60,665 bases of DNA, taken from Oscillospiraceae bacterium (lineage in GTDB: Bacteria; Bacillota; Clostridia; Oscillospirales; Oscillospiraceae). Where the stretch lies: contig JAISXU010000090.1 in NCBI GenBank assembly GCA_031270395.1, positions 1-60,665 of the forward strand, in the 5' to 3' direction. Every line of letters starts with the position of its first letter. The stretch's first letter is position 1. Below are positions 1 through 9,809 of this stretch, in pieces. A program made the translations under genes and the position numbers. Below the pieces are notes generated by a model. The model was not told where the DNA came from. It saw nothing but the letters and a program-made list of their open reading frames with translations, and searched no databases.

Positions 1-2
1 CG

Positions 3-119
3 CCCGGGAAATGCACCGGCTGCTATCGATGTTTCGCTTTCTGTCCGACGCAAGCTATCACGATTATGGGCGACAGGGTTCGCAGACAGTATAGCCATCC
101 CAATTTTGCAGTTAACTGA
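3..119 (+). CDS. C-terminal fragment of a 4Fe-4S ferredoxin-type protein (possibly EFR1-like), truncated by the window edge
   Basis: Frame 3 reads PGKCTGCYRCFAFCPTQAITIMGDRVRRQYSHPNFAVN*, with a CxxCxxCxxxCP cluster motif; absent from the supplied ORF track. Confidence 0.65.
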   Translation, partial: PGKCTGCYRCFAFCPTQAITIMGDRVRRQYSHPNFAVN

Positions 120-198
120 AATGCGCGCAATCTCGCACTTCCGTTTGCAGCGGGCTATTTGGCTCATGATTATGGTTCAATTTGAATCCATTTGATGG

Positions 199-229
199 CC
201 GCATTCTCAAACGAGAGTGCGGTTTTATT
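199..229 (+). terminator. Rho-independent terminator
   Basis: ccgcattctc-aaac-gagagtgcgg (one G-T wobble) followed by ttttatt, downstream of the ferredoxin-like fragment. Confidence 0.75.
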
Positions 230-319
230 GTTGGGTGAATGTGAAATTTTGTGAATGTTTCAACTTACCCCTTTCGGAGGTTGTAAACGACGGGTAGACG
301 GGTAAACTCGAAGCGGAAC

Positions 320-2953
320 TCACGCCTCCCTGTCTCTGATAGCCGCTTGGGCCGCGGAGAGACGCGCGATGGGTACGCGGAACGGGGAGCAGCTCACGTA
401 GTCCATGCCCGCGCCGTGGCAGAACTCGACGGACGACGGGTCGCCGCCGTGCTCACCGCATATCCCCACCTTCAAGTCGGGACGCGACTTTCTTCCGAGC
501 GCTACGCCCATCTCGATGAGCTTGCCGACGCCCTCGCGGTCTATGCGGGCAAACGGATCGGACTCAAGTATTTTGTTCGAGTAGTAAGAGTCAAGAAACT
601 TCCCGGCGTCGTCGCGCGAGAACCCGAATGTCATCTGGGTGAGATCGTTCGTGCCGAAGGAGAAAAATTCCGCCTCGCGCGCTATGGCGTCCGCCGTCAG
701 CGCCGCTCTCGGTACCTCGATCATGGTGCCTACCTCGTAGCGCAATGAGACGCCCGCCTCGGCTATGACGGCGTCCGCCGTGTCCGTCACTATCTGCTTG
801 ACATACTCAAATTCCCTGACCTCACCGACGAGCGGGATCATGATCTCCGGCTCTATATTCCACTCCGGATGCGCCTTGCCCACGCTTATCGCGGCCTTGA
901 TCACGGCGCGCGTCTGCATGACGGCGATCTCGGGATACGTCACCGCGAGACGGCAGCCGCGGTGTCCCATCATCGGGTTGACCTCGTGGAGCGCGGAGAT
1001 TATCGCCTTTATTTCAGCCGTGGTCTTGTTTTGCGACGCGGCCAGCAGCTCGATGTCGCGCTCCTCCGAGGGCAGAAATTCATGGAGCGGCGGGTCGAGA
1101 AATCTTATAGTCACGGGCCGGTCGCCCATGACCTCGTATATGCCCTCGAAATCGCTCTGCTGCACCGGTTCCAGCTTTTGCAGGGCCTTCTGGCGCTGCT
1201 CCGGCGTGTCGGCGCAGATCATCTCGCGTATCGCCGGTATCCTGTCCTCATCAAAAAACATGTGCTCCGTGCGGCACAGCCCTATACCCTCCGCGCCGAA
1301 TTTAAGCGCCTGCCCGGCGTCGCGCGGGGTATCGGCGTTCGCTCGGACGCCGAGGCGCCGAAACTTGTCCGCCCATTCCATTATGCGTCCGAACTGTCCG
1401 CCTATCGCGGCGTCCGTCGTCGGTATCGCCTCGCCGTATATGCTGCCCGTCGCGCCGTCGAGACTTATCCAGTCGCCCTCGGCGTACACTCCGCCGCCGA
1501 GCTCAAACCGCCTGTTTTCCTCATCCATCCTTATCGCGCCGCACCCCGCGACGCAGCACGTCCCCATGCCGCGCGCGACGACCGCCGCGTGCGAGGTCAT
1601 ACCTCCGCGGACTGTCAGTATCCCCTGCGCGGCGGCCATGCCCTCTATATCCTCGGGCGACGTCTCCAGCCGCACAAGTATCACCTTTTCACCGTTTTCC
1701 GCCCACCTTTTGGCGTCCTCGGCGGTGAATACGACCCTGCCCGCCGCCGCTCCGGGCGAGGCCGCCAGCGCGGAACCGATCGGGGACGCTTTTTTCAGCG
1801 CTTCGGGGTCAAACTGCGGGTGCAGCAGCGCGTCGAGCGATTTCGCGTCTATCATCAGCAATGCCTCGCTCTCGGTCAGCGCGCCCTCGTCCACGAGGTC
1901 GCAGGCGATCTTGAGCGCCGCCGCCGCCGTCCGCTTCCCGTTGCGCGTCTGGAGCATAAAGAGCTTGCCGTCCTCTATGGTGAACTCCATGTCCTGCATG
2001 TCGCGGTAGTGCTTTTCGAGCTTGTCGCATATTTTTACAAACTCGGCGTAAGCCTCCGGCATTATCCCGGCCAGCATATCGATTGACTGCGGCGTGCGTA
2101 TGCCCGCGACGACGTCCTCGCCCTGCGCGTTCATCAGAAATTCGCCAAACAGCTTGCGCTCGCCGGTAGCCGGGTTGCGAGTGAACGCCACGCCGGTACC
2201 CGAGGTGTCGCCGAGATTGCCGAAGACCATCTCCTGCACGTTGACCGCCGTTCCCCATGAGCCGGGGATGTCGTTCATGCGCCGGTACACAATTGCGCGC
2301 TGGTTGTTCCACGAGCGAAAGACGGCTTTTACCGCGCCCAAAAGCTGCTTATGCGGCTCGGACGGAAATTCCGATCCGACGCGCGCGAGATATTCGGCTT
2401 TGAACTGCCCCGCGAGCTCTTTCAGATCGTCCGCCGTCAGCTCCACGTCCTGCGTGACGCCGCGGGCGGCCTTCATCTCGTCGATCAGTTCTTCGAAATG
2501 CTTTTTGCCGACCTCCATTACGACGTCGGAATACATCTGGATAAACCTTCTGTAGCAGTCGTACGCCCAGCGCGGATTGCCGGAACGCGAGGCGAGCGAC
2601 TCCGTGACGTCCTCGTTCAGCCCGAGGTTGAGTATTGTGTCCATCATGCCCGGCATACTCGCCCGCGCGCCGGAGCGGACGGAGACGAGCAGCGGATTTT
2701 CCGCGCTGCCTAGCTTTTTGCCCGTCTGCCGCTCAAGTATCTCGAGATAGCTCATTATCTCGTCCGCGATTTCGGGACTTATGCGCTCCCCGTCGTCGTA
2801 ATACCTCGTACACGCCTCGGTTGTGATAGTAAAGCCCCTCGGGACGGGCATCCCGAGGACGGTCATCTCCGCCAGGTTAGCGCCCTTCCCGCCAAGCAGC
2901 GGCTTCATCTCTCCGCTGCCCTCGGAAAATAAATAGACGTATTTAGTGCCCAC
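320..2953 (-). CDS. ppdK: Pyruvate, phosphate dikinase
   Basis: TKYVYLFSEGSGEMKPLLGGKGANLAEM, GGMTSHAAVVARGMGTCCVAGC and C-terminal PEP-binding motifs. GTG start at 2953 preceded by GGAGGAAG; the ORF-track N-terminal extension to 3220 overlaps the next gene and is unlikely. Confidence 0.95.
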   Translation of the reverse strand: MGTKYVYLFSEGSGEMKPLLGGKGANLAEMTVLGMPVPRGFTITTEACTRYYDDGERISPEIADEIMSYLEILERQTGKKLGSAENPLLVSVRSGARASMPGMMDTILNLGLNEDVTESLASRSGNPRWAYDCYRRFIQMYSDVVMEVGKKHFEELIDEMKAARGVTQDVELTADDLKELAGQFKAEYLARVGSEFPSEPHKQLLGAVKAVFRSWNNQRAIVYRRMNDIPGSWGTAVNVQEMVFGNLGDTSGTGVAFTRNPATGERKLFGEFLMNAQGEDVVAGIRTPQSIDMLAGIMPEAYAEFVKICDKLEKHYRDMQDMEFTIEDGKLFMLQTRNGKRTAAAALKIACDLVDEGALTESEALLMIDAKSLDALLHPQFDPEALKKASPIGSALAASPGAAAGRVVFTAEDAKRWAENGEKVILVRLETSPEDIEGMAAAQGILTVRGGMTSHAAVVARGMGTCCVAGCGAIRMDEENRRFELGGGVYAEGDWISLDGATGSIYGEAIPTTDAAIGGQFGRIMEWADKFRRLGVRANADTPRDAGQALKFGAEGIGLCRTEHMFFDEDRIPAIREMICADTPEQRQKALQKLEPVQQSDFEGIYEVMGDRPVTIRFLDPPLHEFLPSEERDIELLAASQNKTTAEIKAIISALHEVNPMMGHRGCRLAVTYPEIAVMQTRAVIKAAISVGKAHPEWNIEPEIMIPLVGEVREFEYVKQIVTDTADAVIAEAGVSLRYEVGTMIEVPRAALTADAIAREAEFFSFGTNDLTQMTFGFSRDDAGKFLDSYYSNKILESDPFARIDREGVGKLIEMGVALGRKSRPDLKVGICGEHGGDPSSVEFCHGAGMDYVSCSPFRVPIARLSAAQAAIRDREA

Positions 2954-3011
2954 GATGCTTTCTTCCTCCAAATATTGATCAGTTTGCGCCGCCGCCGCGG
3001 GATGAAATGCC

Positions 3012-3926
3012 CTATGACGTATAGAGCGAATAGAATACGCCGAACGTCTTCTCCATGCCGTCCGCAAAGGGAGTATACTTGAAATCGAAGACTTGGGCAA
3101 GCTTGCCGCCGCTGCACAGCTCGTCCTCGGTAAGCGGGAACGGCAGCGGTATGTTTTTTTCGACGACCTCCCGTACCGTGACCTCGTGAGAGAGGAACGG
3201 GCCGCCGTTACAGCGCTCAAAGTCCGACATGAGCCGCCCGTACGTCACGGGTTCCGGCGCCGAGAGGTTGAATATCTCGTTGTACGCCCGGCTGTCGCCC
3301 ACGCAGAGCAGCGTGGCTTTGGCGACGTCCGACACGTAGACGAAGCTGAACCGCGCCGTGGCGTCCGAGGGTATGGGGACGTCGTGGCCGCGCGCTATCA
3401 TCTCTATGAAGTACGACTCGCGCGGCGCGTAGTTGAACGGCCCGTATATAAAGGTGGGGCGCAGAATGGTGTACGGGATGTCCGCCTGAGCGCACGTCTC
3501 GGCCAGCTCCCGCTCGAGTCTGCGCTTGCCCGCGATGTAATCCGCCACGGCGTCGCCGCCCGCTCCTGACACGACGGGCGAGCTCTCGTCCTTGACGCCG
3601 TGGTCGCCCGGCTCGTACACGCTCGTCGTGCTGAAATAGACGTACTGCCCGAACCGCCCCTCCAGAGCCTTGCAGACGGAGCTTATCTCGCCGGCATTGT
3701 ACGCGCAGAAATCGACTATCGCGTCGAATTTGACGTCCGGTATGACGCGGGCGAGTCTCAGCGCGTCGTGCCTGTCGCACTTGTACTGCTTGACGTTATC
3801 GAGATTGAGCGGAAAATTGCCCCTGTTGACGACGTGCAGCTCGATCTCGCTGTCGCGCGAGGCGGTGATCGAAAACACGCGCCCCACGAAGGCGCTCCCG
3901 CCTATGGCCAGTATCCGTTTCGCCAT
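3012..3926 (-). CDS. NAD-dependent epimerase/dehydratase family protein
   Basis: N-terminal Rossmann-type GGSAFVGRVF; extended-SDR-like RPTFIYGPFNY. Confidence 0.8.
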   Translation of the reverse strand: MAKRILAIGGSAFVGRVFSITASRDSEIELHVVNRGNFPLNLDNVKQYKCDRHDALRLARVIPDVKFDAIVDFCAYNAGEISSVCKALEGRFGQYVYFSTTSVYEPGDHGVKDESSPVVSGAGGDAVADYIAGKRRLERELAETCAQADIPYTILRPTFIYGPFNYAPRESYFIEMIARGHDVPIPSDATARFSFVYVSDVAKATLLCVGDSRAYNEIFNLSAPEPVTYGRLMSDFERCNGGPFLSHEVTVREVVEKNIPLPFPLTEDELCSGGKLAQVFDFKYTPFADGMEKTFGVFYSLYTS

Positions 3927-3992
3927 AAAATATCGCCTGCCTCAATAGATTTTATTCCCGGTCACTAAGGAGAAGCTCCCGCGACCGGAGTA

Positions 3993-4940
3993 TTATTCGT
4001 ACTGCGTCGGGAGTGAGCGCAGATATTCGTCCGCGATACCCAGCCGCACCTGCTCGCCGTGCGTCGTGAGAAACCAGTCGTCCGTAGTGACAAGCCCCTG
4101 ACGGCGCAATTCGTCCGCGATAAGGGCGCACACCTCCGACGAATACCGCCTGATAGCGCCCGAGCGTTCCTCCTCCGCGACGCCGGCGAGGGCGATTCGC
4201 CTGAGAAGCCCGCCCGTCTCGCCGCCCAGAACCGGCAGCTCCGTCATCGCCCTGTACGCCCACTTGTAATACGGGCGGAACGCGCGGTTTAGCAGGAATA
4301 CCATCGCCTCCGCGCTCTCAATAAACCGCGCCGTCACCGTGTACGCAGCGACGAGGTCGCCGCGCCGGAGACATCTGTCGAGATTATACTGCCCCGTCTG
4401 TGCTAGCGACATGCAGCGCGCCGCTATTTTCTTGCGCCTCAGATCCTCCGGGTAGTATTTCAGCAGATATTCTCGCACAGCCGTGAACTCGCCCGCGCCG
4501 TCAATGAATACCTCACCGTTGACCGCCATCGCCAGATTCTCCTCCGGCACGGCGCGCCACTGCCCTATCGTCTCCGGGCCGCGCTCGAAGCCGATGAGCG
4601 ACTTATAGAAGCCGCCGCACGTCGCGGCGCCGACGAGCGCCCCGTATTCCGACCGCTCCCGCCCGAACGGGGGCGGGTGCTCCCGGAACAGGCGCCGCTT
4701 CCACGCGTCGAGCTCCGGCGCGCGCCCGGCGTCGGCTTCGGGCAGCCAGATGAAGAAATCGACGCCCCAGTCGTGGTCGCGCGATATTTCGTCGTCGTAC
4801 CCGAAGCACTCCGAACCGTTCCCGACGAGTCCGGCGGCCGCCCGCCCGGCGAGCTCCGGATAGTCGCGGCGCAGCGCGGGCAGCGCCGTCTCGAAAAAGT
4901 ACGTCTTGACGAGCTCCAGGCCCCGGACAAAGCCGCTCAA
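3993..4940 (-). CDS. DUF4037 family (nucleotidyltransferase-like) protein
   Basis: GNGSECFGYDDEISRDHDWGVDFFIWLP pattern; TTG start overlapping the upstream TGA (TTGA). Confidence 0.75.
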   Translation of the reverse strand: MSGFVRGLELVKTYFFETALPALRRDYPELAGRAAAGLVGNGSECFGYDDEISRDHDWGVDFFIWLPEADAGRAPELDAWKRRLFREHPPPFGRERSEYGALVGAATCGGFYKSLIGFERGPETIGQWRAVPEENLAMAVNGEVFIDGAGEFTAVREYLLKYYPEDLRRKKIAARCMSLAQTGQYNLDRCLRRGDLVAAYTVTARFIESAEAMVFLLNRAFRPYYKWAYRAMTELPVLGGETGGLLRRIALAGVAEEERSGAIRRYSSEVCALIADELRRQGLVTTDDWFLTTHGEQVRLGIADEYLRSLPTQYE

Positions 4941-5869
4941 CCTTTTTGCCCGTCGCCGGCGGCGGTGAGAGTATCCAAAAACTCGCGGTACGCCCGCGTG
5001 CGCTCGTTATCCTGTCCGAAAATGCGCTCCGCCGTCTCCAGCGCCGAGCGCTGGCGCGCTATGGCCTCCCCGGTTTGTCCGAGCGCCTGATACACGGAGG
5101 CAAGGTTGCGCTCCGTAACGGCGTACTCCACATTTTTCCCGAAAAACCGCTCTGTCAATTCAAGCGCCTGCGTAAACGCCTCCAGCGAGCTCTTGTAATT
5201 GCCCTTGCGAAAGAGTATTGTGCCGAGCGTCGTCAGCGCGGCGGCGTGGTGTACGTTCTCCTCCGGCATTTGGGAATACAGGGAGATGGCCTTCAGCGCG
5301 AGCTCCTCCGCCTCTGCCTCCCGCCCCGCTCTCAGCGCGAGCGCCGCGAGGTTGTTGTAGGAGGTGGCTATCTCGTGCTCCGCCGACGACGAGCCGCTCA
5401 TCAGCTCAAACGCCCGGTGCGCGGAGTCGTAGGCGTCGTCCAGCTTGCCCATGTCCTGATAGACGAGAGCGAGATTGTTGAGTATGCTGGCGTACGCATA
5501 GTCGCCCTCGCGCCCGGCGGACTCCAACAGCGCCTTTGCCTGCAAAAACAGATCGACGGCCTCGTCGTGCCTGCCCTGCAAGCGGTACAGCCCGGCAAGA
5601 TTCAACTGTACGGAGGCGTAACCGGGCGTATTTTCCATGCCGAGTTCTTCAAAGATGCGTCTCGCGCGGTCGAACGCCGCGGCGGATTCGTCGTACCGGC
5701 TGACTCCCCTGTAAAAACCGGCGAGTTCGTTATACAGCGAGGCGCTGTCGGCGTCTATGCCCCCCGTCTGGAGAAAACGCGAGTCTATGGCGTTTTGGAT
5801 GGTCTTCTCAACGGCGGCGCTGTCGCCGGAGGCGTAGAGCCCGTCAAGCGTCTCAAAAATATCGCTCAT
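4937..5869 (-). CDS. Tetratricopeptide repeat protein
   Basis: Repeated TPR units (A..YNNLA.......EAEEL.LKA..L); start MSDIFETLDG at 5869 overlaps the upstream stop (ATGA). Confidence 0.85.
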   Translation of the reverse strand: MSDIFETLDGLYASGDSAAVEKTIQNAIDSRFLQTGGIDADSASLYNELAGFYRGVSRYDESAAAFDRARRIFEELGMENTPGYASVQLNLAGLYRLQGRHDEAVDLFLQAKALLESAGREGDYAYASILNNLALVYQDMGKLDDAYDSAHRAFELMSGSSSAEHEIATSYNNLAALALRAGREAEAEELALKAISLYSQMPEENVHHAAALTTLGTILFRKGNYKSSLEAFTQALELTERFFGKNVEYAVTERNLASVYQALGQTGEAIARQRSALETAERIFGQDNERTRAYREFLDTLTAAGDGQKG

Positions 5870-6582
5870 ACGCGGCGCTCCGCGCAAGACGACGTGTCGC
5901 ACGAGCCGCACGCGGCGCAGCCGTAGGAAAACTCGAACTCCATGTTGTCGGCGATCTCTTTCGTAGCGGCTTCGGCCTCGTCCAGACTCTTGTAGCCATA
6001 AAACGCCGCCGAATTTTCGAGTACGCGCCCGGCGAACGACACCCCCTCGCCCTCCAGCGCGAGCACGTGGCGCAGGAGCGCGCCGAGCGTCCTCTCGGAG
6101 TACGTGAGCAGCTCTCCGAGCTGATACGTCTCTATGGAGACGACTCCCCCGAAGTCATACGACGAGCGCAGCGGGCGCCCCGAGCCGGCAACGTGCGGAT
6201 AGTCGCCGAATAGCGCCTCGGTCTGCGTCAGCAGCTTGTCGGAGAGCTCCCCGGCCAGCTCCCGCGCCCTGTCGGAGGGCGCCGTTATCCGGGACGCAAG
6301 CTCCTCGTATTTCGACGGCTCGGTGGTTTTCATCATGTGGATGTACTTTTCGGACACGAGGTTTCTGCCGGAGCGCTCGGCGTCCTCCAGATCTCTCAAA
6401 TACGACTCGGCGGCCTCGCGCGACCACGCGTCAAACTGTCCTCTGCGCATCCCGTCGAACGTGACGCGGTCGTTCTGACAATCGGCGCGTTCTCCGCCCT
6501 CGTTCACCGCCTGAAACATCCGCCATTCGCGCGAGACGATTTGGTCTACGGTTTCCGGCGTCGCAAAAATTTGTGACGACAT
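5866..6582 (-). CDS. DUF4125 family protein
   Basis: REWRMFQAVNEGGERADCQNDRVTFDGMRRGQFDAWS pattern; Cys-rich C terminus. Confidence 0.75.
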   Translation of the reverse strand: MSSQIFATPETVDQIVSREWRMFQAVNEGGERADCQNDRVTFDGMRRGQFDAWSREAAESYLRDLEDAERSGRNLVSEKYIHMMKTTEPSKYEELASRITAPSDRARELAGELSDKLLTQTEALFGDYPHVAGSGRPLRSSYDFGGVVSIETYQLGELLTYSERTLGALLRHVLALEGEGVSFAGRVLENSAAFYGYKSLDEAEAATKEIADNMEFEFSYGCAACGSCDTSSCAERRV

Positions 6583-6613
6583 ATTATGGTACGCTCCTTC
6601 CTTTCAATTCCTG

Positions 6614-8098
6614 TCACGGCCCGAGACCGGGCTTCCCCCTGTTGAGATAGTCCTTCGTCATCTTGACGACCTGCCCGCTCAGAAGCGTTATGGCGATGAG
6701 GTTCGGCACCGCCATAAACCCGTTGAGCGTGTCCGCTATATCCCAGACGAGGCCGAGAGAGAGCGTGCAGCCCACCAGAATCGCGGCGATGAATATTATC
6801 TTATAGGGCGTTACGGCTTTAAGTCCGAGCAGATATTGGACGGCGCGCTCGCCGTAATAGCTCCAGCCGAGTATTGTCGAGAACGCGAACAGCATGATCG
6901 CTATGGACACGAACTTTCCGCCGAACGAGCCGAACACCGTGGCGAAAGCGCCGCTCGTGAGCGCCGCGCCGGAGGCGAGACCGGCGCCGCCGACGGCGTT
7001 GTACGCCTCAAAATCGTACACGCCGGAGGCGAGTATGGACAGCGCCGTTATCGAGCAGACGATGATGGTGTCCGCGAACACCTCGAATATGCCCCACATG
7101 CCCTGTACTACGGGCTCCTCGACGTCGGACGCGGAGTGTACCATGACGGACGAACCGAGACCCGCCTCGTTCGAGAACACGCCGCGCGAAATCCCGCGCC
7201 GGGCCGCCATCGCTATGCCGTAACCCGCGATGCCTCCGGCGCCGGCGTTGAAGTTGAACGCCTCCTTGAAAATAAGTCCGAAAGCGGCCGGGACTCTATT
7301 CGCGTTGACAAGAATAATGATGAGTCCCCCGATGACATAGAAAACCGCCATAAACGGTACGAACTTCTCGGTAACGCTCGCGATGCGCTTTATCCCGCCC
7401 AGAATGACGAGCGCGACGAACGCCATGATCACAATCCCGATTATGACCGCCGCCAGATTGACGTCAGACAGCATCGAACCCGGTTCCATCGAGGTGAATA
7501 TGTGCCCCAATGTCTTGGCGTTCGGGAAGAAATTATCCGCGAGCCCGGACGCTATTGAGTTTGCCTGCGTCATATTGCCTATCCCGAACGAGGCGAGCGC
7601 GCAGAACACGGAAAATATCACGGCGAGCCATTTGCATTTCAGACCTTTTTCTATGTAGATCATCGCGCCGCCCACCCAGCGGCCCTTTTCGTCGCGGTAC
7701 CTGTACTTGATGCCGAGCGTATTTTCGGCGTAGTTTGTCATCATGCCCAGAAAAGCCGAAAACCACATCCAGAAGACGGCGCCGGGTCCTCCGAGCGCTA
7801 TGGCCGTCGCGACTCCCACGATATTTCCGGTGCCAATCGTGGCGGCGAGCGCCGTACACAGGGATTGAAACTGCGATATAGCGTTTTTGTCGTCCGTCCG
7901 CAGCACCTTTCTATTCTTGAAAATCGCCAGAAATGTGGCGTTCATCCACCGCCCGAATTTCGACACCTGAAAAACTTTCGTGCGGACCGTGAACATCAGT
8001 CCGACGAGTATGAAGAACACGAGCATTACCGGGCCCCAGATAAAGCTGTTGAGCTTGCCGTTGACATCCGCTATCGCTTTTGCGATATCCATTGGCAA
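6614..8098 (-). CDS. Alanine/glycine:cation symporter (AGCS) family protein
   Basis: Polytopic; TALAATIGTGNIVGVATAIALGGPGAVFWMW and GISRGVFSNEAGLGSS signatures. Confidence 0.93.
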   Translation of the reverse strand: MPMDIAKAIADVNGKLNSFIWGPVMLVFFILVGLMFTVRTKVFQVSKFGRWMNATFLAIFKNRKVLRTDDKNAISQFQSLCTALAATIGTGNIVGVATAIALGGPGAVFWMWFSAFLGMMTNYAENTLGIKYRYRDEKGRWVGGAMIYIEKGLKCKWLAVIFSVFCALASFGIGNMTQANSIASGLADNFFPNAKTLGHIFTSMEPGSMLSDVNLAAVIIGIVIMAFVALVILGGIKRIASVTEKFVPFMAVFYVIGGLIIILVNANRVPAAFGLIFKEAFNFNAGAGGIAGYGIAMAARRGISRGVFSNEAGLGSSVMVHSASDVEEPVVQGMWGIFEVFADTIIVCSITALSILASGVYDFEAYNAVGGAGLASGAALTSGAFATVFGSFGGKFVSIAIMLFAFSTILGWSYYGERAVQYLLGLKAVTPYKIIFIAAILVGCTLSLGLVWDIADTLNGFMAVPNLIAITLLSGQVVKMTKDYLNRGKPGLGP

Positions 8099-8122
8099 AT
8101 CCCTCTCTCCCTTAATTCAGTC

Positions 8123-8140
8123 GATGTACCGCGGTACATC
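8123..8140. promoter_or_regulatory. 18-bp perfect palindrome GATGTACCGCGGTACATC in an intergenic gap
   Basis: Direct reading between the MBL hydrolase stop and the AGCS start. Confidence 0.45.
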
Positions 8141-8149
8141 ACCTGCATA

Positions 8150-9028
8150 TTATTTCTCCGCGGCCGGGTCAAAATCCTCCTCGCGCCAGTTCCATTCGCG
8201 GCCTCCCTTGAACACGTTCGCGTTCATCTCGTTGCTGAGCATGACGAGGTTGGCGTTCGGGAACCGCTGGCACATCTGAAGGAAGAAATTCCCGGCGTCC
8301 TTTGTGGACTCGATAGTTTCTTCGGTCGCAATGAGGTATTCGCGCATGAAGTCCACCGAGCTGTGGTCGAAGGGCAGCCCCGGCTTCGCGTGTCCGGGGA
8401 TAATGACCTCCGGTTTCAGTGTGTCGATGAAGTCCAGATCCTCCATCCACAGCTTGCGCTCCTCCCGCGAGACCTCGCACGTGAACGGGTGCGCCTCGTT
8501 GAACAGTATATCGCTGCCGTATACCGTACTGATCGACGGTATCCACACGAGGGAGTTGTAGCGGAGATCCCCCATGCGGTGCGTGAATATCTCGATTTTT
8601 TCGCCCTCTATCCAGATGGTATTGTCCTCGGGCAGCGGCTCGAGCTCCACGTTCTTTGTGCAGACGTTCAGCCAGCCTATTACCTCCGTCCAGTGGTCGA
8701 TCTTGTCGAAAAACTGCGTGTTGATCGTGACGCAGTCCTCCGGGGGCGCTATGCAACGCACGCCCGGGAACTGCTCGGCTATGTACGCCGTGCCGAAATA
8801 GTGGTCGGGGTGGGCGTGCGTCACGTATATGGTGGTGAGCTTTTTGCCGAGCTCGCAAATCTCGGCCGCAACGCGGTACGCGTTCGCCCGCGACCATTGC
8901 GTGTCTATGAGTACGGCCTCTTCCTTGCCGTATACGATCACCGATGCCACGGAAAAGCCCCTCTCATCGCTGAAGCACACCTTTGTCGAGAGCTTCCCCT
9001 CGCCGTGGCTGACATTTCTTACTTCCAT
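8150..9028 (-). CDS. MBL-fold metallo-hydrolase
   Basis: THAHPDHYFG (HxHxDH) and IPGHAKPG; start MEVRNVSHGE preferred. Confidence 0.88.
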   Translation of the reverse strand: MEVRNVSHGEGKLSTKVCFSDERGFSVASVIVYGKEEAVLIDTQWSRANAYRVAAEICELGKKLTTIYVTHAHPDHYFGTAYIAEQFPGVRCIAPPEDCVTINTQFFDKIDHWTEVIGWLNVCTKNVELEPLPEDNTIWIEGEKIEIFTHRMGDLRYNSLVWIPSISTVYGSDILFNEAHPFTCEVSREERKLWMEDLDFIDTLKPEVIIPGHAKPGLPFDHSSVDFMREYLIATEETIESTKDAGNFFLQMCQRFPNANLVMLSNEMNANVFKGGREWNWREEDFDPAAEK

Positions 9029-9105
9029 CAGAAAGACCATTCCTTTCCGGCACCAACAAGCCATGAAAATCGATTTGTTTTCAAACTAATTTACCTCCAG
9101 GCGTC

Positions 9106-9471
9106 TTACGCTTCAGGCGGCGTGATGAGGACGACGAGCATTTGGCTGGAGACAGCGCCTTTGTTCACGACGGATTTTTTTGTGTTCGGGCCGCAGTGGT
9201 ACGAGTCGCCCGCGTACAGCGTCGTCTTTATCTCGTCGGGCGTGCCTACCTCGCTCTCGAGATACATCTCCCCCTCCATGACGTAGTAGATCGTCTCCTT
9301 CGCGTTGGAGCCGTAGTTGCAGCCCCCGCCGGGCAGAAAGTGGCTCAGGCCCATCGTTATGCCGCCTGAGTTGACGTCCGTCGGGTCGTGCAGACGCGTC
9401 GTGCGCACGTCGAAATGTCCCGGGGCCTCGTAGTTGTAGCTCTCGTTGCGTCGCGTGATTTTGTAGCTCAT
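9106..9471 (-). CDS. Small single-domain cupin protein
   Basis: Cupin-like PGGGCNYGSNAKETIYYVMEGEMYLES...LYAGDSYHCGPNTKKSVVNKG. Confidence 0.8.
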   Translation of the reverse strand: MSYKITRRNESYNYEAPGHFDVRTTRLHDPTDVNSGGITMGLSHFLPGGGCNYGSNAKETIYYVMEGEMYLESEVGTPDEIKTTLYAGDSYHCGPNTKKSVVNKGAVSSQMLVVLITPPEA

Positions 9472-9744
9472 TTTATTCCAGTCCTTTCATATTATATGTG
9501 ATTTTTGATCGCAGAAACGCAGATTTGAATAATTTTTGACTCATCGCAAATACCCGCGGCGTCCCCGCCACGCGAGAATGCCGCGCGCCGCATTTTTATG
9601 ACCATTCGCCATAATTGTAAGTCCGCGGGGGCGGAAGGGAATGGCCGGTAAAAATAACAGCGCCATTCTATCACACGGCGCCGGATAATTCAAGGAAGAT
9701 TCTTAAAATCTAAAAATTTTTCCTGATTTTTAATTCAGATTAAA

Positions 9745-9773
9745 TGGACAAAACAGCGCGGAGGGTGTAGTAT
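9745..9773 (+). promoter_or_regulatory. Sigma-A-like promoter TGGACA-N17-TAGTAT
   Basis: Spacing 17, upstream of the 9810 CDS. Confidence 0.5.
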
Positions 9774-9809
9774 ATGCTCCAAACACAGATATTTGCGAGG
9801 TGACTGCAT

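Noticed and set aside
869-2086. Long plus-strand ORFs antisense to ppdK (347-748, 765-2009, 869-2086)
   Set aside because: Arg/Ala/Ser-rich low-complexity translations mirror-coded from a clear PPDK gene; typical of high-GC antisense frames.
7865-9286. 473-aa plus-strand ORF over AGCS/MBL/cupin genes
   Set aside because: Antisense to three supported CDS; no RBS or domain.
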